A stretch of 64,000 bases of DNA from Cyclina sinensis (taxonomy: Eukaryota > Mollusca > Bivalvia > Venerida > Veneridae), in NCBI GenBank assembly GCA_012932295.1, contig JAAONU010000003.1, positions 33,094,361 to 33,158,360 on the forward strand, in the 5' to 3' direction. Below, piece after piece: positions 52,682 to 62,404 of this stretch (its first letter is position 1; each line of letters starts with the position of its first letter). The position numbers and the translations under genes were made by a program. Below the pieces are notes generated by a model. The model saw only the letters and a program-made list of their open reading frames with translations, did not search any database and had not been told where the DNA came from.

Positions 52682-55600
52682 CTAGAAAATAAAAAAGACA
52701 TTTTTTACATTTTGCATCGTTAATATATATATATATCCTATATGAAATCTCTACTCTTAATGTATGTAATAGAAATAAGAATTGACACAGTATGCGCCAT
52801 GGCAATGCCATTTTGAAGCAAACTGTCAAAACTGCTAATGGAAAGTTACCGTTCTTACACCAGAAAGTATGTTTAGAAAGAGCATAAAGAACACACTTTG
52901 TTGTACATTAAGCATCATTTATTGTTAAAATGCTCGTTTTCTTCACGGCAATGATAAACTTATATAGTGATAATAGTGAATTATTTCCTTTATCGCAAAT
53001 GTTTTTGACAGACTATTTTATGAATAGGCACATTTGTAATTGATGTATATAACATTTATAATACAAAAATTATTCTTACTTTGCAGGACCAGTACTCCAG
53101 AGGAGTTTGATTTGGAAATCAATCCTAAATCGCAGGCCTTGAATACCTGTTGGACATCTCTTCTTCGTCGTCTCACATTTACAGTAAATTGTCTTCGGCT
53201 CATGGTCTCCTGAGAGAAAATAAAAAAAAACTATCAATGTAATAAAAATAAAGTTTTAAGATTTTAGTCCATATTCTTTAAAGGACATTGATTAATTAGG
53301 AAATGTGATTTTAACGCTTTTATTATTGTTCAGTAAAAGGACTTTTGTAAAGTAAAATGTGGAGTTTTAATATAACTACAAATAGAAGAACGCACAACGC
53401 ATTCATCATGATTATGATCATATCTCACGAAAAGAATACTAAAATGTTTATATGAAAATACCCCCTCAATCTGAAAAAAATCATAACTGACAATATCTTA
53501 AACAGAAGGATAACATGATAATGCCAAATTAATTCGAGATAATTAGAAAGAATTTTAGAAATAAAGCGTAGAGAAGGGCTTATCAGAAAACCAATCGGGG
53601 AGGAGAAAAACTTAAGACAATACAGTTGGAAGGATAAAGATCTATAACAATACGAACGGAGAGGAGGAGATCGATAACAACACGATTGAGGAGGAGGAAG
53701 TTCCATGACAATACGGACAGAGAGGAGGAGATCGATAACAACACGATGGAGGAGAAGGAAGTTCCATGACAATACGGACAGAGAGAATGAGATCGATAAC
53801 AACACGATGGAGGAGAAGGAAGTTCCATGACAATACGGACAGAGAGAATGAGATCGATAACAACACGATGGAGGAGAAGGAAGTTCCATGACAATACGGA
53901 CAGAGAGAAGGAGATCGATAACAACACGATGGAGGAGGAGGAAGTTCCACGACAATACGGACAGAGAGAATGAGATCGATAACAACACGATGGAGGAGGA
54001 GGAAGTTCCATGACAATACGGACAGAGAGAATGAGATCGATAACAACACGATGGAGGAGGAGGAAGTTCCATGACAATACGGACAGAGAGAAGGAGATCG
54101 ATAACAACACGATGGAGGAGAAGGAAGTTCCATGACAATACGGACAGAGAGAATGAGATCGATAACAACACGATGGAGGAGGAGGAAGTTCCATGACAAT
54201 ACGGACAGAGAGAATGAGATCGATAACAACACGATGGAGGAGAAGGAAGTTCCATGACAATACGGACAGAGAGAAGGAGATCGATAACAACACGATGGAG
54301 GAGAAGGAAGTTCCATGACAATACGGACAGAGAGAATGAGATCGATAACAACACGATGGAGGAGAAGGAAGTTCCATGACAATACGGACAGAGAGAATGA
54401 GATCGATAACAACACGATGGAGGAGGAGGAAGTTCCATGACAATACGAACAGAGAGAATGAGATCGATAACAACACGATGGAGGAGGAGGAAGTTCCATG
54501 ACAATACGGACAGAGAGAATGAGATCGATAACAACACGATGGAGGAGAAGGAAGTTCCATGACAATACGGACAGAGAGAAGGAGATCGATAACAACACGA
54601 TGGAGGAGAAGGAAGTTCCATGACAATACGGACAGAGAGAAGGAGATCGATAACAACACGATGGAGGAGGAGGAAGTTCCATGACAATACGGAGAGAGAG
54701 AATGAGATCGATAACAACACGATGGAGGAGGAGGAAGTTCCATGACAATACGGACAGAGAGAAGGAGATCGATAACAACACGATGGAGGAGGAGGAAGTT
54801 CCATGACAATACGGACAGAGAGAAGGAGATCGATAACAACACGATGGAGGAGAAGGAAGTTCCATGACAATACGGACAGAGAGAAGGAGATCGATAACAA
54901 CACGATGGAGGAGGAGGAAGTTCCATGACAATACGGACAGAGAGAATGAGATCGATAACAACACGATGGAGGAGGAGGAAGTTCCATGACAATACGGACA
55001 GAGAGAAGGAGATCGATAACAACACGATGGAGGAGGAGGAAGTTCCATGACAATACGGACAGAGAGAAGGAGATCGATAACAACACGATTGAGGAGGAGG
55101 AAGTTCCATGACAATACGGACAGAGAAAAGGAGATCGATAACAACACGATTGAGGAGGAGGAAGTTCCATGACAATACGGACAGAGAGAAGAAATATCAT
55201 TGACAAAGATGGAGACAGTGACAATGTGGTTGGGAAGGAGAAAGATCTAAGACAACATGGAGGAGAATGTTCCATGTTTATACGGACGGAAAGGAGAGAA
55301 TTCCATTACACCACAGTTTGGGAGAGGAAAGTTCTAAGAAAACACGGTTCAAGAGGAGAAAGTTCTAAAACAAAACAGTAGGGGGACTTCTATGACAACA
55401 CAATTAGCGAGGTCTTTTATTAGTTTTGTTTTTGTTGTTGTTTTATTATTATTATTATTTATTTATTTTTTATGTATTTATTTATTTATTTATTTGCTGT
55501 AGGACTTACATTTACACGATTGTTTAATGTAAGTAAACAACTACAGTCACAAAATGTTGCGACAATATATGGTTTTGAATATACGTGTTTATTCTATGAA

Positions 55601-58176
55601 AACAACTGGATATAACTGGTTAGATAAGCCGTCTATTAACCCTCTCAGCTATGCAAGCAATCAATATGTTTATACAGGAGACAAATGGCAATAACTCACC
55701 AACCATCCTGCGCTCTTTAAAAATGTATCGAAATCACATACCTTAAATAATCGGTGTAATATGTGATAACTTTATCATGAAATACAAAAAAAAAAAACAT
55801 TCACTACAGTGAAAATAAATTCCATCTAGTACACGGTTCATTATAACTTTGGCTTCAATAGCAGCTTGTGTAGTAAGACAGTTGGGACTGAAATAACAGA
55901 CATCGAAGCACTGTTGGATAGTTTCACTGCATCTAAAGTTTAGGCTTTATATCAATGGAAATTCTCTGAAAACTAATGTCACAAAATTTGTAATTTATTT
56001 CCGTATTTGTAACTGGGGTAAAAACGCTCGAAGATGTCAGAACACTAGAAAGAAATACATAATATCTTGAATGTGATGTTGGTTTTGTCAAGGAAACTAT
56101 TTATAAAAGATTGACCCTTTTTTCACTATAAAATTCAGGACGTTCTATAATGTCAGTGGAAATTTCATCTAAATCTCTTTAATCCTTGTTTATCTTCTTT
56201 TTTATACTTTTTTGAAGTTTTTTTCTCAAACTTGTTTTTGCAATACATAATTCAACAATATTCTGATGTAAATATCCAATACCATTATTATATGCTGTGT
56301 ATAAAAATAACATATAAAGAACGCTCACCTTTTTCGAAGCAAATAAGAAATTTGGCTCTACATCCATAGTTCACCCATATTTTAGAGTCATCAGTGATGC
56401 CAAAATTCTTTTTTCTACCGTCATAACATTTTCCATATGAGTCAGGAAACTCCTGCATAATCTGGACCTACAAAGTGAAATAAACATTTTTTTCAAAAAG
56501 AGATTGGATTTTTTTCCGACTGAAAAGAAAAAATGGGTAGAATATGGTGTCCTCTACAGCAGGCCCTGAATGAATTTTTAACTTACTTCATTTTTCTTTT
56601 GGTAGAAAACGGGGTATGGCATTTCTATACAAATATACTATGCGATATTCCTAATAAATAATTGTAAGTCTTATTTCTTATTTCCCCGTAGTTTTCTTTG
56701 GCAAAATGATCTCGGCTATAACTAAATTGACTTTTAAAAAAGGACATTATAAAATTCTATTGTTTTTTTTTTGTACTGAGTACATTTGAAAGTAACAGAG
56801 ACTGAAAAAAAGTCAGAGTTTTATGACATTCTCTTAACAGTTCAATATTCCTTACATGTGTATCTTTGAATAAAGCGGCAACTGGACACTTGCTGTACAT
56901 AATAACCTGTGTACTCTTAAAAACAAATGAAAAGTCATTAAACAAATGAAAATGGACATTCTCTGTACAATTCCATCTTTCTTATCTGTGTAACTTTGAA
57001 TACAGAGGCGACTGGACATTCTCTGTACAGTTTCATTTTTCTTACCTGCGTAACTTTGAATGCAGCGGCGACTGGACATTCTCTATACACTTTCGTCTTG
57101 CAGCTCAGGCAGTTCATTTCAACAGCCTCAGAAGGACAGCTGTACACCTGAGTTGTTAAAGAACAAGTCATTAGCGATTAAAAATGCAATGAAAATCGCA
57201 TTAAAAATAAAAGACAGCTTGGGGACTATACTCAAGTACGGCTTTCGTAAGCTTTATATACAAGTTATTAAAATGCAACTCACTACTTCAAAAACGGAAA
57301 GACGTAAAGTGGTCAATTCAAATTCAAGATCTTTGTGCAATACGGTATTTGCCAAAAAAATTCAATCCCATATATAATTCAACAGATTTTTGATGCCATA
57401 AAGAACATGTTACTTTTATATTGAAACGTGTTCCTTCCTGAAGAACAGTTCTGGTTGCACTGTAAATAGTAGTATACATTTTCATTTGATTAAAGACTTT
57501 GACACTGTTTTTAAGAATATTTTGAGTTTTTGAACTTTTTGCTCATGTGTAAAGAAAACAAAAGAAAAGAAAAAAAATCTATCATAAAACCTACACTTAT
57601 TTTTGAACCACCAGCATTTTTCGGCTTTCCTACAGCCACCCCTTTTGGCAATGTCTTCTTTCTCTTGGGAAACGTTTTGTTCTGCCTCTTTCTTCCCTTT
57701 GATCCAAACACTAGCCTGTTTTTACTGTTATGTATCTGTGACTTTCCACCCATCAAACTTTTTGTTTCTACCGTTACGAGAAATGTCCCTAACAGAAGAT
57801 AAAATTAATATTTAATTAGTGTTCGTCGAATGACATCGCCCTTTTCCAATATTGGTGGATGAAAGAGAAAGAATTGAAATAAAGTTATGCTGAACGCTGT
57901 ATCGCCAAATCACAATAAAATCTTTTGTCGTCATGATTACTTAGAATAGATCAAAATTACTTACCGTAAGCTTTTATCTGTAAATATCTATGTAAATTAA
58001 TATACTGTTAAGTTCTTGACAAGAATGTCGGGTCATTTTATGTTCTTTTTTCCCCTCTCAGTTCCAAATCCACAAATCCAAGTAATCTAAGCCCGACTAA
58101 AAAAGTAATGTTTACCTATTATGAAGACACATATCATGAGACATACTGTGAGGTGTTGCCATTGTGTAATCCTCAT
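52594..58176 (-). CDS. Secreted protein with two DUF3011-like domains, six exons
   Basis: Minus-strand coding exons are 58116-58176, 57595-57788, 57046-57147, 56329-56467, 53080-53209 and 52594-52681 (phases 1, 0, 0, 1, 2), about 237 residues. A signal peptide begins MRITQWQHLTVCLMICVF and its core spans the first intron. It is followed by a Lys/Arg-rich spacer (KGRKRQNKTFPKRKK). Two related domains follow: the first has YRECPV, KCYDG, NFGI and IWVNYGCRAKF; the second has YCKCETTKKRCP, KCNEGDTWGYD and IWVDRGCSGTF, then a TAG stop. The pattern C-x-E-G-x-[TS]-W-G-Y-D ... IWV-[DN]-x-GC-x-x-x-F is that of DUF3011, a family of unknown function. Function here is unknown; secretion is inferred from the signal peptide. 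The exon 2 donor (AGT|gtaggt) is the weakest junction; the others are good and phase-consistent. A candidate TATA (CTATAAC) lies near 58235. Confidence 0.75.
53080..53209 (-). CDS. DUF3011-like gene, exon 5 (first half of domain 2)
   Basis: The acceptor attttctctcag and the donor GCAAA|gtaaga give 42 codons with phase 1 in and phase 2 out. The product includes DHEPKTIYCKCETTKKRCPT and a beta-rich stretch (LRFRIDFQIKLLW). The C-x-C and RCP positions correspond to NCLSC and RECP in domain 1, which supports an old duplication of a two-exon unit. Confidence 0.7.
53640..55190. repeat. 61-bp minisatellite, about 25 copies
   Basis: The period is 61 bp, seen as a one-base shift per 60-base line. GATCGATAACAACACGAT recurs 25 times from 53668 to about 55132. 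Each unit is a dimer of related 30- and 31-bp halves: GGAGATCGATAACAACACG... and GGAAGTTCCATGACAATACG.... The copies are highly similar and vary mainly at two sites (GAGAAGG/GAGGAGG and AATGAGA/AAGGAGA). The first copy and the last two share GATTGAGG where inner copies have GATGGAGG. The plus strand is purine-rich. On the minus strand no stop occurs in any of the three frames, so three overlapping frames of 501-616 residues arise. I regard these as products of the repeat, not genes. The array lies in intron 4 of the DUF3011-like gene. Confidence 0.95.
55191..55400. repeat. Degenerate flank of the minisatellite (~30-bp units)
   Basis: Past the regular array, purine-rich segments such as GGAGAAAGATCTAAGACAAC, GGAGAATGTTCCATG and GAGAGGAAAGTTCTAAG recur about every 30 bp. 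They look like diverged copies of the half-unit. A shorter degenerate flank lies at 53580-53640. These may preserve the ancestral 30-bp monomer. Confidence 0.6.
55441..55495. repeat. (TTA)n/(TTTA)n microsatellite
   Basis: Runs of TTA and then TTTA with one interruption lie just beyond the minisatellite. Confidence 0.85.
56329..56467 (-). CDS. DUF3011-like gene, exon 4 (second half of domain 1)
   Basis: The acceptor cactttgtag and the donor AAAAG|gtgagc bound 46 codons plus one base. They encode VQIMQEFPDSYGKCYDGRKK followed by NFGITDDSKIWVNYGCRAKF and LICFEK. The IWVN-x-GCRA-x-F block is the best match to DUF3011 in this domain. The following intron is 3.1 kb and contains the 61-bp minisatellite. 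Confidence 0.75.
56825..57093 (-). repeat. 60-bp tandem repeat covering an exon end and its splice donor
   Basis: GACATTCTCT recurs at 56955, 57015 and 57075, with diverged starts at 56825 and 56885. Spacings are 60, 70, 60 and 60 bp. On the minus strand each unit carries codons like LYRECPVASVFKVTQ and then the donor region. Only the unit at 57015-57074 keeps ACGCAG|gtaaga; the next has ACACAG|ataaga; the most distant has ACACAT|gtaagg. The reading frame is kept across units because 60 is a multiple of 3. Confidence 0.8.
56856..56906 (-). CDS. Possible optional exon 3b made from a duplicated exon end
   Basis: This 51-nt stretch lies between a plausible acceptor (gagtacacag) and the donor ACACAT|gtaagg, phase 0 on both sides. 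It encodes VIMYSKCPVAALFKDTH, clearly a copy of the exon 3 end (YRECPVAAAFKVTQ). It could be a cassette that adds 17 residues and one cysteine, or a non-functional relic. Its acceptor occupies the place where the repeat unit otherwise carries an exon end and donor. Confidence 0.4.
57046..57147 (-). CDS. DUF3011-like gene, exon 3 (first half of domain 1)
   Basis: Between the acceptor ttaacaactcag and the donor ACGCAG|gtaaga, 34 codons encode VYSCPSEAVEMNC, LSCKTKVYRECPVAAAFKVTQ. The last 20 codons and the donor lie in a 60-bp tandem repeat, so extra diverged copies follow in the intron. The exon is phase 0 on both sides. Confidence 0.7.
57595..57788 (-). CDS. DUF3011-like gene, exon 2 (basic spacer)
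   Basis: The exon encodes the end of the signal peptide and about 55 residues dominated by Lys, Arg, Gly, Asn and Ser (for example SKNRLVFGSKGRKRQ and KPKNAGGSKIS). There are no cysteines. Such a stretch could bind polyanions or be cut at dibasic sites (GRKR, PKRKK), but that is inference. The 3' limit is uncertain. AGT|gtaggt keeps phase 0 with exon 3; other nearby GT sites would leave phase 1 and put a stop early in exon 3. Confidence 0.55.
58116..58176 (-). CDS. DUF3011-like gene, exon 1 (signal peptide)
   Basis: The ATG at 58176 opens 20 codons (MRITQWQHLTVCLMICVFII) plus one base, ending at the donor AATAG|gtaaac. It joins exon 2, acceptor cttctgttag|GG, in phase 1 so that the hydrophobic core continues into GTFLVTVETKS. 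The joined segment is a typical signal peptide, which supports both the strand and the junction. A plus-strand frame over the same bases is listed as rejected. Confidence 0.7.
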
Positions 58177-58239
58177 TTTGTTTGTTGTGGTTTACTCTTC
58201 AGTATGCATAATCCACTTGTGTTTCTACTGTGTTATAGC

Positions 58240-59900
58240 ATCTGTAGTTAAAGGTACTCGAACTGGCATAGTCTACAAAGTTCGAATTGATTGAACAAAC
58301 ATTGGCTGGTGGTCTACACAATACTTAATGGACGTGTAGCAATATAGTTTTTGACATTAAAGTATGTTTTATAAGATTAATTTTGGCCACAAGAATAAAC
58401 GAAAAAAACTTCACAGGTACCACAAAAACATTTATACCCCTTTACAAAATTATTTAAAACTATTTCGACCAGTGTCTTGTCGAATTTGAAATTGTTTATA
58501 CAACTAAAATAGTTATAACAAATGGTACGTGTGATCTTGCTGTTCCAATTCTTCAAGTCTTCATAGCAAACCTAAGTCTAGTCGCCGTCATATTTTGAGG
58601 CTGTTCCTTCTTCAAACTTGTTTCAAAACTGGATTATTACACGTGTGATGGTTTGTTGAAAAAATATGAAAATACGTGCATCAAAAACTCAACAAGCAAC
58701 AGTGGGGTTTAAATGCACATTTGATAACGTTCTAATGACTGAAAACAGTTAAGATCTTGTAACTGTATTTTTAAATAACTTTCAGACAAGGTACTTTGTA
58801 CAAATCTAAATGAAATTTCAATTCTATATAGTTTGAAAAGCAATGGGCTGCTTCGGACAAAAGGGATAATTTTAAATAATTGTATTGCGTATTGCATTTA
58901 GCCTAGAGAGCAAAACGATCGTCTTGATAAACAAAATCCTCATTTTGCTCTCAGTTCCTTTAACTAATCTTATATGTATATTATGTCACAGATGTTAAGA
59001 AATACCATTTAATGAGATCATAACCGTGAAAGCTGATTTTATTGTCGCAATCATTCTTTTAACAGCCATTTATTTATGCCTTATAGCCAATTGTCACCAT
59101 AACTTGCTATTTTGTTTGCGTTCTATTTATATATGGTTGATACTTAAAAGTAAGTACAATGTACATGCACGCGATGCTGTTGAATAGTTCTCGATTTTTG
59201 AAGGTTCATAAACAGTTTTTCATCGGCGGATCGACGGGGCGGCGGTGGGGGATAGGGGCTCTTAGGGTATGTGCTCCCCCCATCCTACACACCTACCCAG
59301 TTGGCCGGCTAGTAAAAGAACCCTGTCATTCTGTTAAAAGTATTTCAATTTTCTTCACAAAAACTGTGTAATAGTCTTACTTTTAAATTTAGAAAAGAAA
59401 ATAAAACTCTGAATTCATTTAAGATTTATTTTTGCAGATATTACATACCTACAGTGGATCTTCCAAATGGTAGAGTGTTTTTGCCTTGATATTTCTAATT
59501 GTTCTTTCAGATTTTATAAGAATTCAGAAGATGTACAACATGATATAAATGCCAGACCTAGGTAATGAAAGTGATTCATTCTTCTTTAACAGAGAGTATT
59601 ACAAAAATTTAGTTAGGTCCAACTTATAATTACGACGTCGGGTCGAGGTAATTTCCAACCAGTGAAAGTTAAAGAGAATAATCTTTAACCCGGACGTAGA
59701 TAAACAATGGCGGCCATGAAACGCTGGAGTTGACGGACTGGGTTAATTCTAAATTGGGTTTGTCGTAGTATTGGACCTATCACAAGAAACGTTAGTTGCC
59801 CCTAGCACACTGTAATGAAGATAACTCAAACCCATTTAATTTGCATTGATTTGGAACTTACAGTAATTTCACTCTATGACTGCTTATTGGATCCAAACCA
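58240..59900. other. No gene seen upstream of DUF3011-like gene
   Basis: A GC-rich patch at 59220-59320 (GGCGGATCGACGGGGCGGCG) and a perfect hairpin GTTAAAGA-gaataa-TCTTTAAC at 59668-59689 stand out. Neither is assigned. Confidence 0.4.
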
Positions 59901-59924
59901 GAAGTATGAAATGCGGAAAATTAC

Positions 59925-60050
59925 TTGAGAATATATATTGAACTGGCAACCTCCGGATCGGGAGTCTGGCACTCTTACTCCTCGATCATTACTCCTCCAA
60001 GCCACACCACCAAGAGAGTGATCTGACTGCATGATAAGTTTAGTGCCTGG
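59925..60050 (-). mobile_element. Degenerate tRNA-derived SINE head (tentative)
   Basis: On the minus strand, GGTGTGGCTTGGAGGAGTAA is followed by AGAGTGCCAGACTCCCGATC, CGGAGGTTGCC and AGTTCAA. The spacing and the GTTCAA core fit a decayed tRNA head with A- and B-box remnants. Similar GACTCCCGATC-type heads are found in mollusc SINEs as I recall them. The body and ends are not defined. Confidence 0.4.
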
Positions 60051-60613
60051 CATGGACGAGTGCCTTGTGATGCGCACGCTATTAGGGACAGGTGGAATTT
60101 GTGCACAGAGCACTTTGAATACTTTTCGGTCAAAGGCTTAACCATGGGACTTTGAACCCTTACTGCGCTCCGATATTTCAGCTTTTAAATCTTAAGGCTA
60201 GTACTGCTGTATAATAAAATTTCTTTCAATTAAACTAATTAAATTGGCTCGAATTTGTTACCAAGCTAATATTTATTAAACCCAATCGTTTCAGTCAGTT
60301 ATTCTCCAGGGCATGTAGAATTACCGAGAAACAAAGTTTAAACGAGATTTGATTTGAATTTATAGAGTAACTGTCACACATTATACAACATTTGCAGAGC
60401 TTAGAAAATACGCCGGAGTCGCACACTAGGGAATATCCTATACATAAAAAAAAAAGAAACAGCGAGTAGGAAATTGAAGGTGATTTGTTACACGACAAGT
60501 TATTTTAAATACTTAGTGTTAAATTTCACGGATATGAATGAAATGCATTAGTTAAAAAGAAGACCATAAACTTACAACAACAACAACAACAAAACCAGTC
60601 GTTTTCAGTCGAA

Positions 60614-62120
60614 ATATATATATATATTACTCAAAATTTGATAGGGATCACTTATAAGAATGTGTATATTTACTACATAAGGTTGAAAGGTTACAATTTT
60701 GTTGTGATTCTGAAAATATGTTCATATGACAACAGTTTGGTACCAAAAAATGAGTAAGTCTGTAAACCATTGAAGCGTGACAGAGGCCGAGCCGTGGGAG
60801 GGGCACGAATTTGGGATAACACAGACAGGAGATGAAATGGAACTTTTTTGAAAAATCAAGTCTATTGCCTGAATTTTGCTTTAGTATCGCGTGTGGTGTC
60901 TGTTTGCTTGGATTACTGCTCTGCACCGCCTTCTCGTGCTGCTAATGAATCTCCAGATGCTTTGTTGTGGGAGTCCTGCCCACTTGTCCAGAAGGGCCCG
61001 TTGTAGCCCAGGGACCGTGGTTGGCTGGACCGGGCGAGCAGATATTGCAGTCTGCAGCACGTCCCAGGCGTGCTCTATTGGATTGAGGTCTGGAGACCTT
61101 GCTGGCCAGTCCATTCTCTCTATGGATTCACATTCACATCTAAGATCTCATTGACGTATCGTACAGCCGTCAGTGTGCCGTTTTGAACAAAGTGCAGGTC
61201 CGTTCTTCCCTGCATGCTAATGCCCGCCCACACCATGACCGAGCCCCCGCCATTACGGTCATGGGTAGTCACATATACGGGTGCCAAACGCTCATTGGCG
61301 GATCTCCATACCCGCACTCGCCTATCAGTGAAGTCTACACAAAATCTAGACTCGTCAGTGAACAGCACTGGGGTCCAGTCATGCAGCGTCCACCTGGCGT
61401 GATCGCGGGCCCATTGAAGACGTGCCTGGATGTGGTTTCGCGTCAATGGGATTCGCATTGCTGGCCTTCTAGCCCTCATGCCAGCTGTATGAAGACGGTT
61501 CCTGATGGTCTGAATGGAAAAGTCTTACACCAGTGGCATTCTGGAAGTCATTTTGGAGGTCAGTAGCGGTAACAAAGCGCTGACGTCGCGCTTGAACGAC
61601 AATAAACCGGTCCTCACGCAGAGTTGTGGACCTCTGACGCCCTCCGCATTGCCTATGCGTGACATGCCCGTAAGTTTGAAACCGTCGCCACATTCTGGCA
61701 ACGGTGCTCTGGGCCACCCATAAGGACACTTGCCACGTGTCGTTGGGAACGCCCAGCCTCAAGCATCCCTACCCCCTTATTCATCTCCTCATCGTCAATA
61801 CGCTGTCTTTGCCGTAGATTTGCCATGACCAGTGCTAGGTTCGATATAAACGTTACCATGCACATGCAAAGTCTGAATAAAACGGATGTGTACATGAAGG
61901 TACATGCCCGCGATGCACCACTTTTCCAGGGGTATAGTTTTTCCCGTGCATCTCGAGCCATGTACAGGTAAACAATCAAAATCTGCTGGACAGGTCGGCT
62001 TTGCCATATGAATAAACCTACTTGTATGAGAAAAAATCAATTATCTTGAGGTTATCATTAAAAAGATATTTAAGAAATAAAAAGTGATCCCTATCAAATT
62101 TTGAGTAATATATATATATA
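60614..62120 (-). mobile_element. Tc1-type DNA transposon, defective, with inverted termini in TA tracts
   Basis: Inverted repeats bound it. ACTCAAAATTTGATAGGGAT begins at 60629 and its reverse complement AAGTGATCCCTATCAAATTT ends the other side near 62082-62107. The match extends through TTA into (TA)n, about 39 bp in all. TA tracts on both sides agree with the TA target of Tc1/mariner elements. The interior holds a broken transposase on the minus strand. The length is about 1.5 kb, close to typical for the family. Confidence 0.88.
60881..61826 (-). pseudogene. Tc1-like transposase pseudogene (DD34E type), frameshifted and deleted
   Basis: Pieces lie in order on the minus strand. The N-terminal part starts at 61826 (MANLRQRQRIDDEEMNKG), then a helix-turn-helix part (STVARMWRRFQTYGH), then the first catalytic block (PVLFTDESRF) and SVMVWAGIS, and the C-terminal block DWPARSPDLNPIEHAWDVL with the third catalytic residue Glu, to a stop after NRHHTRY. 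Reading frame breaks occur near 61725, 61525 and 61125. At the last one roughly 40 residues that normally carry the second catalytic Asp (the DNARPH region) are missing. The copy cannot encode active transposase. Confidence 0.88.
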
Positions 62121-62404
62121 CACCGTCTCCCTGGCCTAGTGGTTAAGGCATCCGCCTTGGGAGCTGGAGGTCGAAGGTTCGAATCCCACCAGGGGTCCGT
62201 TCCGATGCGGCCGGTTGGTGAGCCGCCAGCTAGTTAAAGAATGGTTACCGTATGCCTACCTGCCTGATGCCTGGCATTAAAGGATAGGATTCGGGAGGTA
62301 AACGTGCAACAGAATAAGGTGTCTCATAAGTCAGAAATGGCTGGCCCTTTCAATAGGGGTGACACTATAATAAACAAACACTTTACCTTTTTATATATAT
62401 ATAT
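62121..62404 (+). mobile_element. tRNA-derived SINE
   Basis: An A box (TGGCCTAGTGG, 62132-62142) and a perfect B box (GGTTCGAATCC, 62176-62186) mark a Pol III promoter. A D-arm (GCC...GGC) and acceptor-like pairing (TCCCTGG/CCAGGGG) recall a tRNA, but the anticodon and T stems are imperfect and no T-run terminator follows, so it is not a tRNA gene. A ~200-bp body follows, with an end like TATAATAAACAAACAC and then (TA)n at 62392-62404. TA tracts lie on both sides; one is shared with the Tc1 element. Confidence 0.85.

Noticed and set aside
53640..55190. CRISPR array
   Set aside because: Units are contiguous and near-identical with no unique spacers, and the DNA is eukaryotic.
53425..55275. 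Three overlapping minus-strand frames of 616, 530 and 501 residues
   Set aside because: They are the three readings of one 61-bp minisatellite with no stop codon. No domain, no splice context and no independent coding signal was found.
57414..57459. 46-bp exon-like segment on the minus strand (ATRTVLQEGTRFNIK)
   Set aside because: It has splice sites, but its entry phase (2) does not match the possible ends of exon 2. It is left out of the model.
57530..57815. Plus-strand frames of 70-90 residues
   Set aside because: Antisense shadows of exon 2 of the DUF3011-like gene.
58121..58303. Plus-strand frame with a signal-like start (MKTHIMRHTVRCCHCVILIL)
   Set aside because: It overlaps exon 1 of the DUF3011-like gene on the other strand, whose junction to exon 2 is phase-consistent and completes a signal peptide. 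No downstream plus-strand exon was found.
61183..61566. Plus-strand frames of up to 127 residues over the Tc1 element
   Set aside because: They are antisense shadows of the transposase.
62121..62200. Functional tRNA gene
   Set aside because: The anticodon and T stems are imperfect, there is no T-run terminator, and a long SINE body and TA tail follow.
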